Source of the DNA: Pseudomonas fragi | Lineage (GTDB): Bacteria; Pseudomonadota; Gammaproteobacteria; Pseudomonadales; Pseudomonadaceae | DNA length: 64,000 nt | Reading direction: 5' to 3' | NCBI RefSeq assembly: GCF_025426255.1 | Contig: NZ_CP104861.1 | Location: forward strand, 2,232,001 to 2,296,000 | Made by a program: the position numbers and the translations under genes | Part shown: piece by piece, positions 9,002-18,105 of the stretch | How the letters are laid out: every line of letters begins with the position of its first letter | How positions within the stretch are numbered: the first letter of the stretch is position 1 | The notes under the pieces: model-generated | What the model was told of the DNA's origin: nothing | The model's database searches: none | The model's input: the letters and a program-made list of their open reading frames with translations, nothing else

Positions 9002-9033
9002 GGAGGGGCCAATTGACTGGGTGGGTGCCATAA

Positions 9034-9059
9034 AGACGCCCGGGATCAGACGTTATTCC
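9034..9059 (-). promoter_or_regulatory. Predicted ECF-type promoter of the sigma/anti-sigma operon
   Basis: Read on the minus strand, GGAATAA (9059-9053) is followed after exactly 14 bases by CGTCT (9038-9034). This is the usual ECF layout of a GGAAT-type -35 and a CGTC-type -10. The same motif with the same spacing faces the other way at 9105-9130, which makes chance unlikely. Confidence 0.7.
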
Positions 9060-9104
9060 CCGTGGCTTGAAAAAAACAGTCAAAAAAATAAAACGTCGTC
9101 TGCG

Positions 9105-9130
9105 GGAATAAGCCTCGGTGGCCTGCGTCT
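9105..9130 (+). promoter_or_regulatory. Predicted ECF-type promoter of the peroxidase/cytochrome b561 operon
   Basis: GGAATAA at 9105-9111 is followed after 14 bases by CGTCT at 9126-9130, giving a start point near 9137 and a leader of about 35 bases before the ATG at 9173. It matches the motif of the opposite promoter in both elements and spacing. Confidence 0.7.
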
Positions 9131-9172
9131 CATAGGCTATCTACCTGACGGCCCGTGGCCCCGGAGTTATTT

Positions 9173-10255
9173 ATGGTTGATCAATTGCCGCCTGCAAGGC
9201 CCGCCAAAACGCCGTTGAGTCCTGCCAGTGTGATGCTGCGTCTGGCAGGCATTGGCGGCGTAGTGGCCGTTATCCTCGGCGGGTTTTATTACGTCAACGG
9301 CACTCTGGACTCGCAGCGCCTGCGGCCCAAAAGCTTTATCAATGCACTGGAGCACAACAACGGCGTACACTCCGGTTACAGGCGCAATCATGCCAAGGGC
9401 ATGTGCGTCGTGGGCTATTTTCAGGGCAGCGGCGATGCCCATGCGTTGTCTACGGCCCAAGTGTTCGGTGCCGGGCGTACTCCGGTGGTGGGGCGTTTTG
9501 CCTTGCCCAGCGGCAACCCGTATGCCCCCGACAGTAGTGTGCCGATCCGCAGTTTTGCGCTGCGCTTCACCCAGGCCAATGGTCAGCAATGGCGAACGGG
9601 GATGAACAGCATGCCGGTGTTCCCGGTCGGTACGCCCGAGGCGTTCTATCAGATGCTGCAAGCCGGTGCGCCAGATCCGGCCACGGGCAAGCCCGTGCCC
9701 GGTGCGATGCCGGTTTTTTTTGCGGCGCATCCCGAAACAGCGGCGTTTTTGCAGTGGGTCAAAACCGCGAAACCTTCGGCCAGCTATGCCACCGAAAGCT
9801 ATAACGGGATCAATGCGTTCTATCTGGTCAACGCTGCCGGGCAGCGTCAGGCCGTGCGCTGGGGGGTGATCCCGCTAGGGCAGGACGCAGCAGGCGCTAC
9901 GGCGCCAAACGATGCCGATTATCTCGAACAGGACCTGGCCAAGCGCCTGGCTGCCGGGCCCTTGAAATGGCAGCTCAACCTGACCCTGGCCGAAGCGGGC
10001 GACCCCACGGCGGATGCCAGCAAAACCTGGCCTGCAGGGCGCAAAGTGGTGAATGCAGGCACGCTGGTGCTGGAAAAAGCCGAAGCGCAGAACACCGGTG
10101 AGTGCCGCGATATCAACTACGATCCGCTGATTTTGCCCAGTGGCATCGAAGGCTCGGATGACCCCTTGCTGGCGGCACGTTCGGCGGCCTATGCCAGTTC
10201 CTATGTGCGACGTACCAGTGAAGTTGATCAACTGCCCCAGGAGTCCCGTCCATGA
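9173..10255 (+). CDS. Membrane-anchored catalase-family peroxidase (SrpA-like)
   Basis: The 360-residue protein has one N-terminal hydrophobic segment (LAGIGGVVAVILGGFYYVNG), placing the enzyme in the periplasm, then a short catalase fold. The distal-histidine motif is RRNHAKGMCVVGYF, followed by the catalase-like stretches VGRFALPSGNPYAPD and SIPIRSFALRF-like VPIRSFALRF. It is shorter than monofunctional catalases (480 or more residues) and fits the catalase-related peroxidase group, which uses heme to reduce hydrogen or organic peroxides. GGAG lies six bases before the ATG. The stop overlaps the cytochrome b561 start (ATGA), so the two are translated together, and the cytochrome may feed it electrons. 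Confidence 0.87.
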   Translation: MVDQLPPARPAKTPLSPASVMLRLAGIGGVVAVILGGFYYVNGTLDSQRLRPKSFINALEHNNGVHSGYRRNHAKGMCVVGYFQGSGDAHALSTAQVFGAGRTPVVGRFALPSGNPYAPDSSVPIRSFALRFTQANGQQWRTGMNSMPVFPVGTPEAFYQMLQAGAPDPATGKPVPGAMPVFFAAHPETAAFLQWVKTAKPSASYATESYNGINAFYLVNAAGQRQAVRWGVIPLGQDAAGATAPNDADYLEQDLAKRLAAGPLKWQLNLTLAEAGDPTADASKTWPAGRKVVNAGTLVLEKAEAQNTGECRDINYDPLILPSGIEGSDDPLLAARSAAYASSYVRRTSEVDQLPQESRP

Positions 10256-10791
10256 GCGCACCCACCTCGCATTTCGCCCCTTTGGCGCGCCTGCTGCACT
10301 GGCTGATGGCACTGATGATTATTGCCATGCTGTTTATTGGCGCGGGTATGGCGGCTTCGGTGTCCGAGCGCCATGAATGGCTGCTCAATCTGCACAAGCC
10401 GTTGGGCATCGCCATTTTGCTGTTGGTGGTGGTGCGTCTGTTTGTGCGCTTTGCCACCCGGCAACCGCCGTTGCCAGCTGACTTGCCCGCGGTTCAGGCG
10501 CTGGCGGCCAAGCTGTCTCATGTGTTGATGTATGCCTTGATGTTTGTGTTGCCGCTGGTGGGGTGGGCGATGATATCGGCTGCGGGCGATCCGGTGATGT
10601 TGAGCAGTTCATTGCAGTTGCCGGCCATATTGCCGACCAACCCGAGCACCTTTGCCGTCTTGCGCAAGGCACATACGTTCTTGGCGTATTTGCTGTTTTT
10701 TACCGTACTGGTGCACTTGGCGGCGGCGCTGTTCCACGGTTGGGTGCGTCGGGATGGGGTACTGGAGAGCATGCTCAAAGGCAAGGATTAA
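10252..10791 (+). CDS. Cytochrome b561-family di-heme membrane protein
   Basis: This 179-residue protein has four hydrophobic helices. Histidines are positioned as heme b ligands: LLHWLMALM in helix 1, NLHKPLGIAILL in helix 2, LSHVLMYALMF in helix 3, and HTFLAYLL plus VLVHLAAALFH in helix 4. Bacterial b561 proteins pass electrons from quinol across the inner membrane. Coupling with the preceding periplasmic peroxidase suggests a quinol-linked peroxide-reducing unit. No terminator is obvious after it; a REPIN follows 60 bases on. Confidence 0.88.
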   Translation: MSAPTSHFAPLARLLHWLMALMIIAMLFIGAGMAASVSERHEWLLNLHKPLGIAILLLVVVRLFVRFATRQPPLPADLPAVQALAAKLSHVLMYALMFVLPLVGWAMISAAGDPVMLSSSLQLPAILPTNPSTFAVLRKAHTFLAYLLFFTVLVHLAAALFHGWVRRDGVLESMLKGKD

Positions 10792-10851
10792 GCGTGAAGT
10801 CCTGTATTCGCAGCCTCGTACCTCGTCAGCGGCTATAGAGATACTTCAAGC

Positions 10852-10904
10852 GTGGGAGCGAGCCTGCTCGCGAAGTGATCATTCGCGAGCAGGCTCGCTC
10901 CCAC
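10852..10904. repeat. REPIN with 23 bp perfect arms
   Basis: Two inverted REP units, each beginning GTGGGAGCGAGCCTGCTCGC, form 23 bp perfect arms around a 7 base loop. This is the fluorescens-group REPIN layout. The right arm and loop encode the last residues and stop codon of the leftward GST gene. Confidence 0.92.
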
Positions 10905-11526
10905 AGGGGGCTTGACCTGGAACTGAGTATCTACAGGTGGTGTTTTTAGCCATCACCGAGTTAAACAACTCTGAAGCTAAAAACCGTTCCAGCCAGGCAT
11001 TCAAGTGCGGGAAGGGTGACTGCGCAAACCATTCGCGATCCACATGGGCGAACTGGCGCACAAAAGGTGCCAGGGCCACATCCGCCAAGCTCAATGCGGG
11101 CCCGGCCAGGTATGGGGTGTGCGTCAACACGTCTTCGAGCCGCTGCAAAAACTCGGCACCCTGCGCCCGGTAATATTCCATTGGATATTCCGGGTAGCGG
11201 ATGGCGTATTTGTAGCGGTCCAGCAGCACCTTGAACCTGCGGTCATTGTCTTCGATCAGGTGCACGCCACTCGCCTGCAACCAGTTGTCCGGGTCATGCT
11301 GGGCCAGCGCCCAGTGCATGATGTCCAGGCTTTGCTCTATCACTCGGCCATCGGCACACACCAGTACTGGCACCGTACCCTTGGGCGAGGCCGCGAGCAT
11401 TTCGGCCGGTTTGGCTTTAAGGCTGACCTCGACAATCGACAGCGGCACGCCGCTGTAGCGCAAGGCCATGCGCGCACGCATGGCGTAGGGGCAGCGGCGG
11501 AAGGAATACAGCAGGTGTTCGCTCAT
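10879..11526 (-). CDS. Glutathione S-transferase-family protein
   Basis: The 215-residue protein has an N-terminal thioredoxin-like domain with RRCPYAMRARMAL (the CPYxMR pattern), the cis-proline motif GTVPVL and the following EQSLDIMHW stretch, then an all-helical C-terminal domain (LSLADVALAPFVRQF). It is probably a cytosolic glutathione-dependent oxidoreductase or transferase. The last residues (CGSEPARE) are encoded by the REPIN at 10852-10904 and the stop falls in the REPIN loop, so the natural C-terminus appears to have been replaced or extended by the repeat. Its start lies within 4 bases of the sbcC stop, so it is probably the last gene of the sbcD-sbcC operon. Confidence 0.85.
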   Translation of the reverse strand: MSEHLLYSFRRCPYAMRARMALRYSGVPLSIVEVSLKAKPAEMLAASPKGTVPVLVCADGRVIEQSLDIMHWALAQHDPDNWLQASGVHLIEDNDRRFKVLLDRYKYAIRYPEYPMEYYRAQGAEFLQRLEDVLTHTPYLAGPALSLADVALAPFVRQFAHVDREWFAQSPFPHLNAWLERFLASELFNSVMAKNTTCRYSVPGQAPCGSEPARE

Positions 11527-14500
11527 TTCACCTCCACGGTGCTCAAACCGTTGCCTTGGCGCCGTACCTGGATCTGTACGGGGATGCGTTCGTGCATTTC
11601 CTGAACGTGGGAGATCACCCCCACCTTGCGCCCCTGGGCTTGCAAACCGTCCAATGCGTCCATCGCCAGTTGCAGCGATTCGGGATCGAGGCTGCCAAAG
11701 CCTTCGTCGATAAACAACGATTCGATTTTCAGAGTGCTGGAGGCCATCGAGGCCAAACCCAGGGCCAGGGCCAGCGATACCAGGAAGGTTTCACCGCCGG
11801 ATAACGAATGCACCGAGCGCAGTTCGTCGCCCATTTCGGTGTCCATCACCAGCAGGCCGAGCATGCTACCGCCGCGCTTGAGGCGATAACGGCGCACCAG
11901 TTGGCGCAGTTGCGCGTTGGCGTGATGCACCAGCAGGTCGAGATTGTAGGCCTGGGCGATTTTGCGGAACTTGTCCCCCGTCCCCGAACCGATCAGTTCA
12001 CTGAGTCGCGCCCAGCGCTGCCATTCTTCATAGGCTTGGGCGATGCGCTGGGCCAAGGCCTGATTGGCCTGCTGACGACGTTGGTCTTCACTTTGCTGCG
12101 CGCGCAATTCGGCGCATTGCTGTTCGCTGGCCGCCAGTTGTGCGTGCAGTTCATCAAGTGCGCGGCTGAGGGCCTCGGCATCCAGATTGCCATTGGCTTG
12201 CGCCTGATGTTGGGCCAGACGCTGCTCGCGTTCTTGCAGGAGCACGCGGGTTTGCTCGACGGCTTTTTCGCTGTTTTGCAGTTGCTGGCGCAGTTCGCGC
12301 ACCTGTGCGTCGTCATACCCGAGTAACTGCTGCAAGCGACGGTCATCCAGTTCGCCATGTTGCGCACGCCACTGCGCGAGCAGGGCGCTGAGGTTGCCGT
12401 GTTCCTGTTGCAAGGCCTGCTGGCGTTCCTGTTCGGACTTGAGTTCGGCTGCGAGCTGCAGCAACTGGTTAGCGGTGGCCTGCACGGTTTGCTCGGCCAG
12501 GGTCTGGGCGCTGCGGGTCTGTTCGACGGCCTGCTCCAGCGTTTGCTGCCACTGTTCGGCGCTGCTGTAGTCGCCCAGCAACTGCTTGAGGCTATGCTGG
12601 CTTGCCTGTTGCTGCTCGCTCAGTTCACTGACACTGTGCTGCAGGCTGTGCAGTTCCTTGCTGCGACTGGCTTGCTGATACTGCTCACGCTCGATGCTGC
12701 TCGCCCGTTCCGCCTGTTCGGCTTGTTCGTCGCGCTGCTGATCGAGTTGTGCCACACGATCAGCCACTTGCTGGTCGAGGGCCATAAAACAGGTGGCGGC
12801 GTTATCGCGCAATGCGTCGAGAATTGCTGGGGCCAGTACGCTGGCAAACTCGTTAAGTTCATCCTCGAGGCGCTGGCTGTCGGCATTCAGGTGCAATTGC
12901 TGCTCTGCCAGTTGCTGGGTCGCGAGCTGGCTGGCTTCGGTACAGCGCTGCACTTGCTGTTGCAGGTGAGCAGCTTCTTTTTGCAGGGCGAGTAACACGT
13001 TTTGGCGCTGTTCGTCCTGGGTGATGCTGTGCTGCAACTGATTCAGGCGCAGGGTCAGCCAGGGTTCACGCTTGGCCGGGTCCTGAGCCAGCCATTGCTC
13101 ATGCAGCGGATGCGCTTGAAGGCTTGGGGCAAGGGCCTGCTGCTCTTGATGGATTCGTTCTTGCTGAAGCAGAAATTCTTTCTGCTGGGCGATCAGACCG
13201 CCGACCTTTTCGCGCAGTTGGGCGAGGGTTTCCTTGAGCCCGTCGACCACTGCCCGGGCGCTGGCTTCTTCCTCTTCATCGTGGCGGGTCAGGCTTTGCA
13301 GCAAGGCTTCGGGCTGATGATACGGATGCTCGGCGCTGCCACACACCGGGCAGGGCTGGTCATCCTGCAACTGCCCGCGCAGTTCTTCGACGCTGGCGCT
13401 GCGGGCCAGGCGCTGGCGTTCCAGCAATTGGCGGGTGACCTGCAAGGTTTGCTCGGCCACTTCAAGGTCGGCCTTGGTCTGTATGCCTTGCTGGCTCAGG
13501 CGGTCGCGTTCCTGTTGCACGCTGTGTTGCTTGAGTTGCAGCTCTTGCAGGCGGCTATCGAGCACCTGCTGGCTGCTGCACAAGCGCTGCAAGTCTTCGA
13601 AGGCGCGCTGTTGCAGGCGGTTGTCCTTAAGCAGGCTGCCCAGGGTGTGGATTTGTTCGTTGACCGCATGGGGCTCGGCCCCGGCTTCCTGGAACAGGAT
13701 TTCAAGGCTGTTGCGCAGCTCGCTCAGTCGTTGCGTGGCCTGCTGGGCTCGCTGCTCAAGGCCGGGTAATTCCTTGCGCCCGGTGCTGAGATTATTGCTC
13801 AGGCGCACCAACTGCTGCAGCCTTGGGCGATAGGCGTCCCAAGCGCTGGCCAGTGGCGCCAGTTGGTTGCTGTGCTCGAGTTGGGAGGCAATCTGCGCCA
13901 GGCGTTCGGTGCCTTGTTGCTGACGCTCGAGCAGGGTGTTGAGTGCCTGCTGCCCTTGACTGCAAGCCAGCTCGGCCTGCTGTTGCAGAGATTGCTGGGT
14001 GTGCAGGGCCTGGGTCAGGCGATTGAGGTTAGCCTGTTCCAGATGCGCCTGTTGGACCCGTGGCGCGCATTCGCGTTGGTGGGTTTGCGCCTGGGTTGCC
14101 GCCAGTTGCGCGCTTTGCAGTTCTGCTTCAAGTCGGGTTTGAGCCTGGCCCAGCTCGGTTTGCTGCTGCAGATGGGCACGAATTTGCTCGGTCAACGGGC
14201 TTAGCTGAGCATTCAGTTCGGCCAATCGGGCAAATTGATGACGTTGTGGCGCCAGTTGCTCCAGCAGATGCAGGGTCTGGCGCTGTTCGGTCTGGCTGTC
14301 CCACAGGGTTTGGGCCTGTTGCAGTTGCTCTGCAGCGCTGTGGCGCTGCTCTTGCAGGTCGCTCAGGGTTTTGAGCCAGGTGTGTTGCAGTTCAAGTTGC
14401 TTGAGCTGGCCTTGCTGGTCTTTTAGCTGCTGCTGCGCCTCGTTGAAGCGCTGATCCAGTTCGACGCGGGCTTGCGGCTCAAGGGGGGTGACGCCGACGG

Positions 14501-15164
14501 CCTGGTCCTGCAGTTGCTTGTGCGCGTCCTTGGCTTCTTTGGCCTTGTCGAATGCACGCTTGCCCAGGCGGGTGTAAAGCGCGGTATCGGTGAGTTTTTC
14601 CAGCAGCTCGCTGCGCTCGTTGTCATCGGCCTTGAGAAAGGCGCTGAACTCGCTTTGGGCCAGCATCACGGCGCGGGTGAATTGCTCGAAGTTGAGCCCC
14701 AGTCGTGCTTCCAGCTGGACTTTGTAATCGCCTTTCTGACTGGCCAGCAGTTGGTCGCTGTCCAGGTCGCGCAGGCTCTGGCGACTGGCTTGCAGCTTGC
14801 CGGTGGCCTTTTCGCGGGCGCGGTTGGCTTCCCAGCGGGCGCGGTAACGGCGCCCGTCAATGCCGACAAAATCGACTTCGGCATAGCCGTCGCCAGTACC
14901 ACGGCGCAGCAGAGTGCGCGGGTCGCCGGTGGCGATTTCGCCGTCGGCATCCGGCACCTTGGCATCGCGCCCGGTATTGTTCAGCCGTGGCACAGCACCA
15001 AACAGCGCCAGGCACAGAGCATCGAGCAGAGTGCTTTTACCGGCGCCGGTGGGCCCTGTGATGGCAAACAACCCGGCACTGGCCAGCGGCTCGGCGGTGA
15101 AGTCCAGCTCAAAGGGCCCGGCCAGCGAGGCGAGGTTTTTCAGGCGAATGGCGAGGATTTTCAT
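11523..15164 (-). CDS. sbcC: SbcC, ATPase subunit of the SbcCD nuclease
   Basis: This 1213-residue SMC-like protein has the N-terminal Walker A motif GPTGAGKSTLLDAL, two very long glutamine-rich coiled-coil arms, a zinc-hook CPVC near residue 605, and the C-terminal ATPase half with the signature LSGGETFLVSLALALG and Walker B SLFIDEGFGSLD. With SbcD it cleaves DNA hairpins, palindromes and protein-blocked ends. The length is in the usual 1050-1250 range. It starts 4 bases inside the sbcD stop (ATGA overlap). A window with several long inverted repeats is exactly the kind of substrate this complex acts on. Confidence 0.97.
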   Translation of the reverse strand: MKILAIRLKNLASLAGPFELDFTAEPLASAGLFAITGPTGAGKSTLLDALCLALFGAVPRLNNTGRDAKVPDADGEIATGDPRTLLRRGTGDGYAEVDFVGIDGRRYRARWEANRAREKATGKLQASRQSLRDLDSDQLLASQKGDYKVQLEARLGLNFEQFTRAVMLAQSEFSAFLKADDNERSELLEKLTDTALYTRLGKRAFDKAKEAKDAHKQLQDQAVGVTPLEPQARVELDQRFNEAQQQLKDQQGQLKQLELQHTWLKTLSDLQEQRHSAAEQLQQAQTLWDSQTEQRQTLHLLEQLAPQRHQFARLAELNAQLSPLTEQIRAHLQQQTELGQAQTRLEAELQSAQLAATQAQTHQRECAPRVQQAHLEQANLNRLTQALHTQQSLQQQAELACSQGQQALNTLLERQQQGTERLAQIASQLEHSNQLAPLASAWDAYRPRLQQLVRLSNNLSTGRKELPGLEQRAQQATQRLSELRNSLEILFQEAGAEPHAVNEQIHTLGSLLKDNRLQQRAFEDLQRLCSSQQVLDSRLQELQLKQHSVQQERDRLSQQGIQTKADLEVAEQTLQVTRQLLERQRLARSASVEELRGQLQDDQPCPVCGSAEHPYHQPEALLQSLTRHDEEEEASARAVVDGLKETLAQLREKVGGLIAQQKEFLLQQERIHQEQQALAPSLQAHPLHEQWLAQDPAKREPWLTLRLNQLQHSITQDEQRQNVLLALQKEAAHLQQQVQRCTEASQLATQQLAEQQLHLNADSQRLEDELNEFASVLAPAILDALRDNAATCFMALDQQVADRVAQLDQQRDEQAEQAERASSIEREQYQQASRSKELHSLQHSVSELSEQQQASQHSLKQLLGDYSSAEQWQQTLEQAVEQTRSAQTLAEQTVQATANQLLQLAAELKSEQERQQALQQEHGNLSALLAQWRAQHGELDDRRLQQLLGYDDAQVRELRQQLQNSEKAVEQTRVLLQEREQRLAQHQAQANGNLDAEALSRALDELHAQLAASEQQCAELRAQQSEDQRRQQANQALAQRIAQAYEEWQRWARLSELIGSGTGDKFRKIAQAYNLDLLVHHANAQLRQLVRRYRLKRGGSMLGLLVMDTEMGDELRSVHSLSGGETFLVSLALALGLASMASSTLKIESLFIDEGFGSLDPESLQLAMDALDGLQAQGRKVGVISHVQEMHERIPVQIQVRRQGNGLSTVEVK

Positions 15165-16405
15165 GGTTGTTCACCTTCCAACTGAACTTCTTGCAGCAAC
15201 ACGGCAAAGTCCTTGAGAGTCTGTTCATCGGCTTCACTGCCGTAGTTTTCTTGCCAGGCGCGGCTGAACAGTTCCTGGGGCGTCAGTTGGTCGAGTTCGA
15301 TCAGGCGCGTGGCGTCGTCATCGCCGTTGCGGCCGCCGCTACCGGCATATTCGGCAGCAATGCGGACCAGGCGCACGGACTTGCCTTGCAGCGCAATTTC
15401 GATCTGCTGGCGCAGATCGGGCTGTGGTTCGTCGAGTTTTACCCGCACTTCGAGCCAGGGTTGGCGCTGGATATCGGCCAGCAAATCGATATCCGGCAGC
15501 TCAGCAAGCTGCGTGAGGATTTCAGCCAGGGGTAACGGGCCGATGCGTTGCAGGTTCACTGCTCGCGGGATCAGGCGTGTTTCAACGCTGACCAGGGTTT
15601 CGCCTTTGAGTGTGACGTCGAGGATCTGGTGCTGATAGCCGATCTCCGAGAAGGACAACGGGATCGGCGAGCCGCAGTAGCGGATCCGCTCTTCGTTATT
15701 GACCCGTTGCGGCTTGTGCAAATGGCCGAGGGCGACATAGCTGATGCTGGGGCCAAACAGGCTGGCGGGCAGGGCCTCGGCATTGCCGATGATCAGGCTG
15801 CGTTCGGAATCTTCCGAGATCGAGCCGCCAGCCATATGGGCGTGGCTGATGGCGATCAGGGCCTGGCCCGGCTTGCGTTTGGTGTTGGCCGCTTCGATCA
15901 GCCATTCATGGACCTGACCGATACCGCGCAAATAGTCATCGCCAAGATGCGCTCCGGTGACTTCGGCGGGCCTCAGGAAGGGCAGCGCCAGGCACCAGGC
16001 GGCGATTTCGCCACTGGCATCGGGCAAGGGAATCAGCAGGCGTTCGGCGTCGAGCTGGCCGTCGTCGAGCCACAGCACCCGGCCCAATGCATGGGTGCGC
16101 AAACGGCGCATCAAGGGCGCGGGCAGTTCGATACGCGAGCCGGAGTCGTGGTTGCCGGCAATCATCACGATGGTCAGTTTTGGCTGTTGCTCATGGGCGC
16201 TGACGATAAAGTCGTAGAGCCGTTCCTGGGCTTTGACTGGTGGGTTGACGGTGTCGAAGATATCACCGGCAATCAGCAGCACGTCAGGTTGCTCGCTGGC
16301 CAACTGGGCCAATAACCAGGTCAAAAAGCAGGCGTGTTCGAAGTCGCGTTCCTGGCCATGGAGGTTTTGCCCCAGGTGCCAGTCGGAAGTGTGAAACAAG
16401 CGCAT
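15161..16405 (-). CDS. sbcD: SbcD, nuclease subunit of SbcCD
   Basis: The 414-residue protein carries the metallophosphoesterase motifs in order: HTSDWHLGQ, IAGDIFD, MIAGNHDSG and, further on, ALGHLHKPQ. These bind two Mn2+ ions for 3'-5' exonuclease and endonuclease activity. The start at 16405 (MRLFHTSDWHLG) is the conserved family start; a longer reading from 16435 adds ten unconserved residues. It is coupled with sbcC by a 4 base overlap. Confidence 0.96.
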   Translation of the reverse strand: MRLFHTSDWHLGQNLHGQERDFEHACFLTWLLAQLASEQPDVLLIAGDIFDTVNPPVKAQERLYDFIVSAHEQQPKLTIVMIAGNHDSGSRIELPAPLMRRLRTHALGRVLWLDDGQLDAERLLIPLPDASGEIAAWCLALPFLRPAEVTGAHLGDDYLRGIGQVHEWLIEAANTKRKPGQALIAISHAHMAGGSISEDSERSLIIGNAEALPASLFGPSISYVALGHLHKPQRVNNEERIRYCGSPIPLSFSEIGYQHQILDVTLKGETLVSVETRLIPRAVNLQRIGPLPLAEILTQLAELPDIDLLADIQRQPWLEVRVKLDEPQPDLRQQIEIALQGKSVRLVRIAAEYAGSGGRNGDDDATRLIELDQLTPQELFSRAWQENYGSEADEQTLKDFAVLLQEVQLEGEQP

Positions 16406-16470
16406 AACAGAATCCGTTTTCAAAGGGGCTGGCAACCCGCTCGCTCAAGCGGGCACGGGTTGCCGTGAAA

Positions 16471-18105
16471 TTATTTAGGGTAGAGCGGTGGCAGGCTGCT
16501 CGGTTCGCTGGCGGTGTCTTGCTCGCGTTCGGCGGCAGGGATGCTGCGAATCGCCTTCCACAGTTCTTCGCCTTGCCAGTATTGGCCGGTTTCGCTGTAC
16601 AGCGCGCCGTTGAGGCCATCGAGGGCATCAGACAGCAACACAAAGCGCGCGGCCATGTCGGCCAGGGTTTCCGGCTGTTGCCGTGCCCAGGCATCCAGTG
16701 CCTGGCGTGTGGCGTGCGGGTCATTGGCCAGGCTGGCGCGTTTCAGGTCGTCAAGCAGGGTGCGCGGGCTGGGTCCGGTTTGCGCTGCGCGCAATATTGC
16801 CGGTTGCCAGCGCGCACGCCACCACAGGCCCAGGCTCGCCAGGGTGGTACAAGCCAGGAACAGGGTGCTGAGCTGCCAGATCCACAGCGATGACTCTTCG
16901 CTCAATGCCGTCGGCGTACCGCTGGCGGGAGTGTCCACGGCCAGGTTGGGATTGGCCGCAGCCATTAGTGTACGGGCGGGCAGGTAAGTGCGTTCCAGGT
17001 GGTCTTCATGGGTGTTCCACCACACCACTTCGACAGCGGGCAGCTCGATTTGGCCGACCCGTGTCGGCACCAGTGCTTCGCGCTCTTCGCGGCTGCCGAT
17101 CAGGCCGCTTTCGGTGACTTGGTTGCTCAACTGCGGCAGATCGGGATAGCGCCGCAAGCCGTTGACGTCAGTGGCGGGCAGTGGCGGCAACTGGGCGCTG
17201 GACAGGCCCTCGGCCTTGAGGGTGAGTGTGCGGGTCAGCGACTCACCGACCAGCGTATGGTCCGGTTCGGGGTTCCAGGTTTCGCTCATGCTCAAGCTGC
17301 GCGCAGGCAGCCATGGAGCATTGGGCGGGTAGGCTTCAGGCTTGGGCAGGACATTCAGCGCGATTTCGGTCGAGGTCACATGGACCATTTTTCCAGGTTT
17401 GGGGCCTAGCGGGGCAGGGGCCGTGGCCTGCTGGCTGTCGACCTGGGTGGCGCTAAAGGTTTGAGCCGGGATCATCAGCTCGCCGCTGTGTTGCGGGTAA
17501 ATCCCGTAGCGGCGCTCAATCACGCCGTGGCGTATGCCGTTGATCAGTTTTTCGTAGGTGCGCGATTCACCTAGTTGCTCGACGATGGCGTCGTCCAGGT
17601 GCAAGGGGGTCAGGTTGCTGTCGTCGTAGAGCGCTACGGAATGGTAGATGCGCAGGGTCAATAACGCTTGGGCCTGCACATAGACGCTGGGCTGGTCGAG
17701 GCTGGCTTCAATAAACACCGGGGCCAGCTCATTGTCACTGGCCACGCTTTGGGTCACGTTGAGGTTGATCGGCTGGCTGTGGTAATTGCCGATTTGCAGC
17801 GCCGGAATAACCACCGTCCCGGTTTGTTTGGGTTGCAGGGTGATGATCCAGCGGGTGGTGCCCTTGTTGTCATCGCTGATGCTGTTGAGTTGGTTGACCT
17901 GGCGCGTGCCGCGGACTTCAAACAGCCCGTCCAGCGGTGTCAGGTCCGGCTTGCCGAACAGCGTGACGTCATCGGATTCCAGGGTCAGCTCCACGGTTTC
18001 ACCGGAGTTGAGCTGGTCGCGGTCAACGCTGGCGGCCAATCCCAGGGCGTGTGCGGGGAGGGTCCAGCAACACAGCAAAAGAAGCAAAACGCAGAGGCGG
18101 TTCAT
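16471..18105 (-). CDS. BatD-like membrane-anchored protein
   Basis: The 544-residue product begins with a signal peptide (LCVLLLLLCCWTLPAHA) followed by a long periplasmic region of immunoglobulin-like repeats (LAASVDRDQLNSGETVELTL at the start) and one membrane segment near residue 410 (LWIWQLSTLFLACTTLASLG). This is the layout of BatD. The gene overlaps batB/C by 4 bases and is the last of the moxR-bat operon. Bat proteins are linked to stress and oxygen tolerance, but the mechanism is not settled. Confidence 0.85.
   Translation of the reverse strand: MNRLCVLLLLLCCWTLPAHALGLAASVDRDQLNSGETVELTLESDDVTLFGKPDLTPLDGLFEVRGTRQVNQLNSISDDNKGTTRWIITLQPKQTGTVVIPALQIGNYHSQPINLNVTQSVASDNELAPVFIEASLDQPSVYVQAQALLTLRIYHSVALYDDSNLTPLHLDDAIVEQLGESRTYEKLINGIRHGVIERRYGIYPQHSGELMIPAQTFSATQVDSQQATAPAPLGPKPGKMVHVTSTEIALNVLPKPEAYPPNAPWLPARSLSMSETWNPEPDHTLVGESLTRTLTLKAEGLSSAQLPPLPATDVNGLRRYPDLPQLSNQVTESGLIGSREEREALVPTRVGQIELPAVEVVWWNTHEDHLERTYLPARTLMAAANPNLAVDTPASGTPTALSEESSLWIWQLSTLFLACTTLASLGLWWRARWQPAILRAAQTGPSPRTLLDDLKRASLANDPHATRQALDAWARQQPETLADMAARFVLLSDALDGLNGALYSETGQYWQGEELWKAIRSIPAAEREQDTASEPSSLPPLYPK

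Noticed and set aside
11808..14426. Leu/Gln-rich open frames antisense to sbcC
   Set aside because: These are the complement of the glutamine-rich coiled-coil codons of SbcC; no start signals or conserved motifs.
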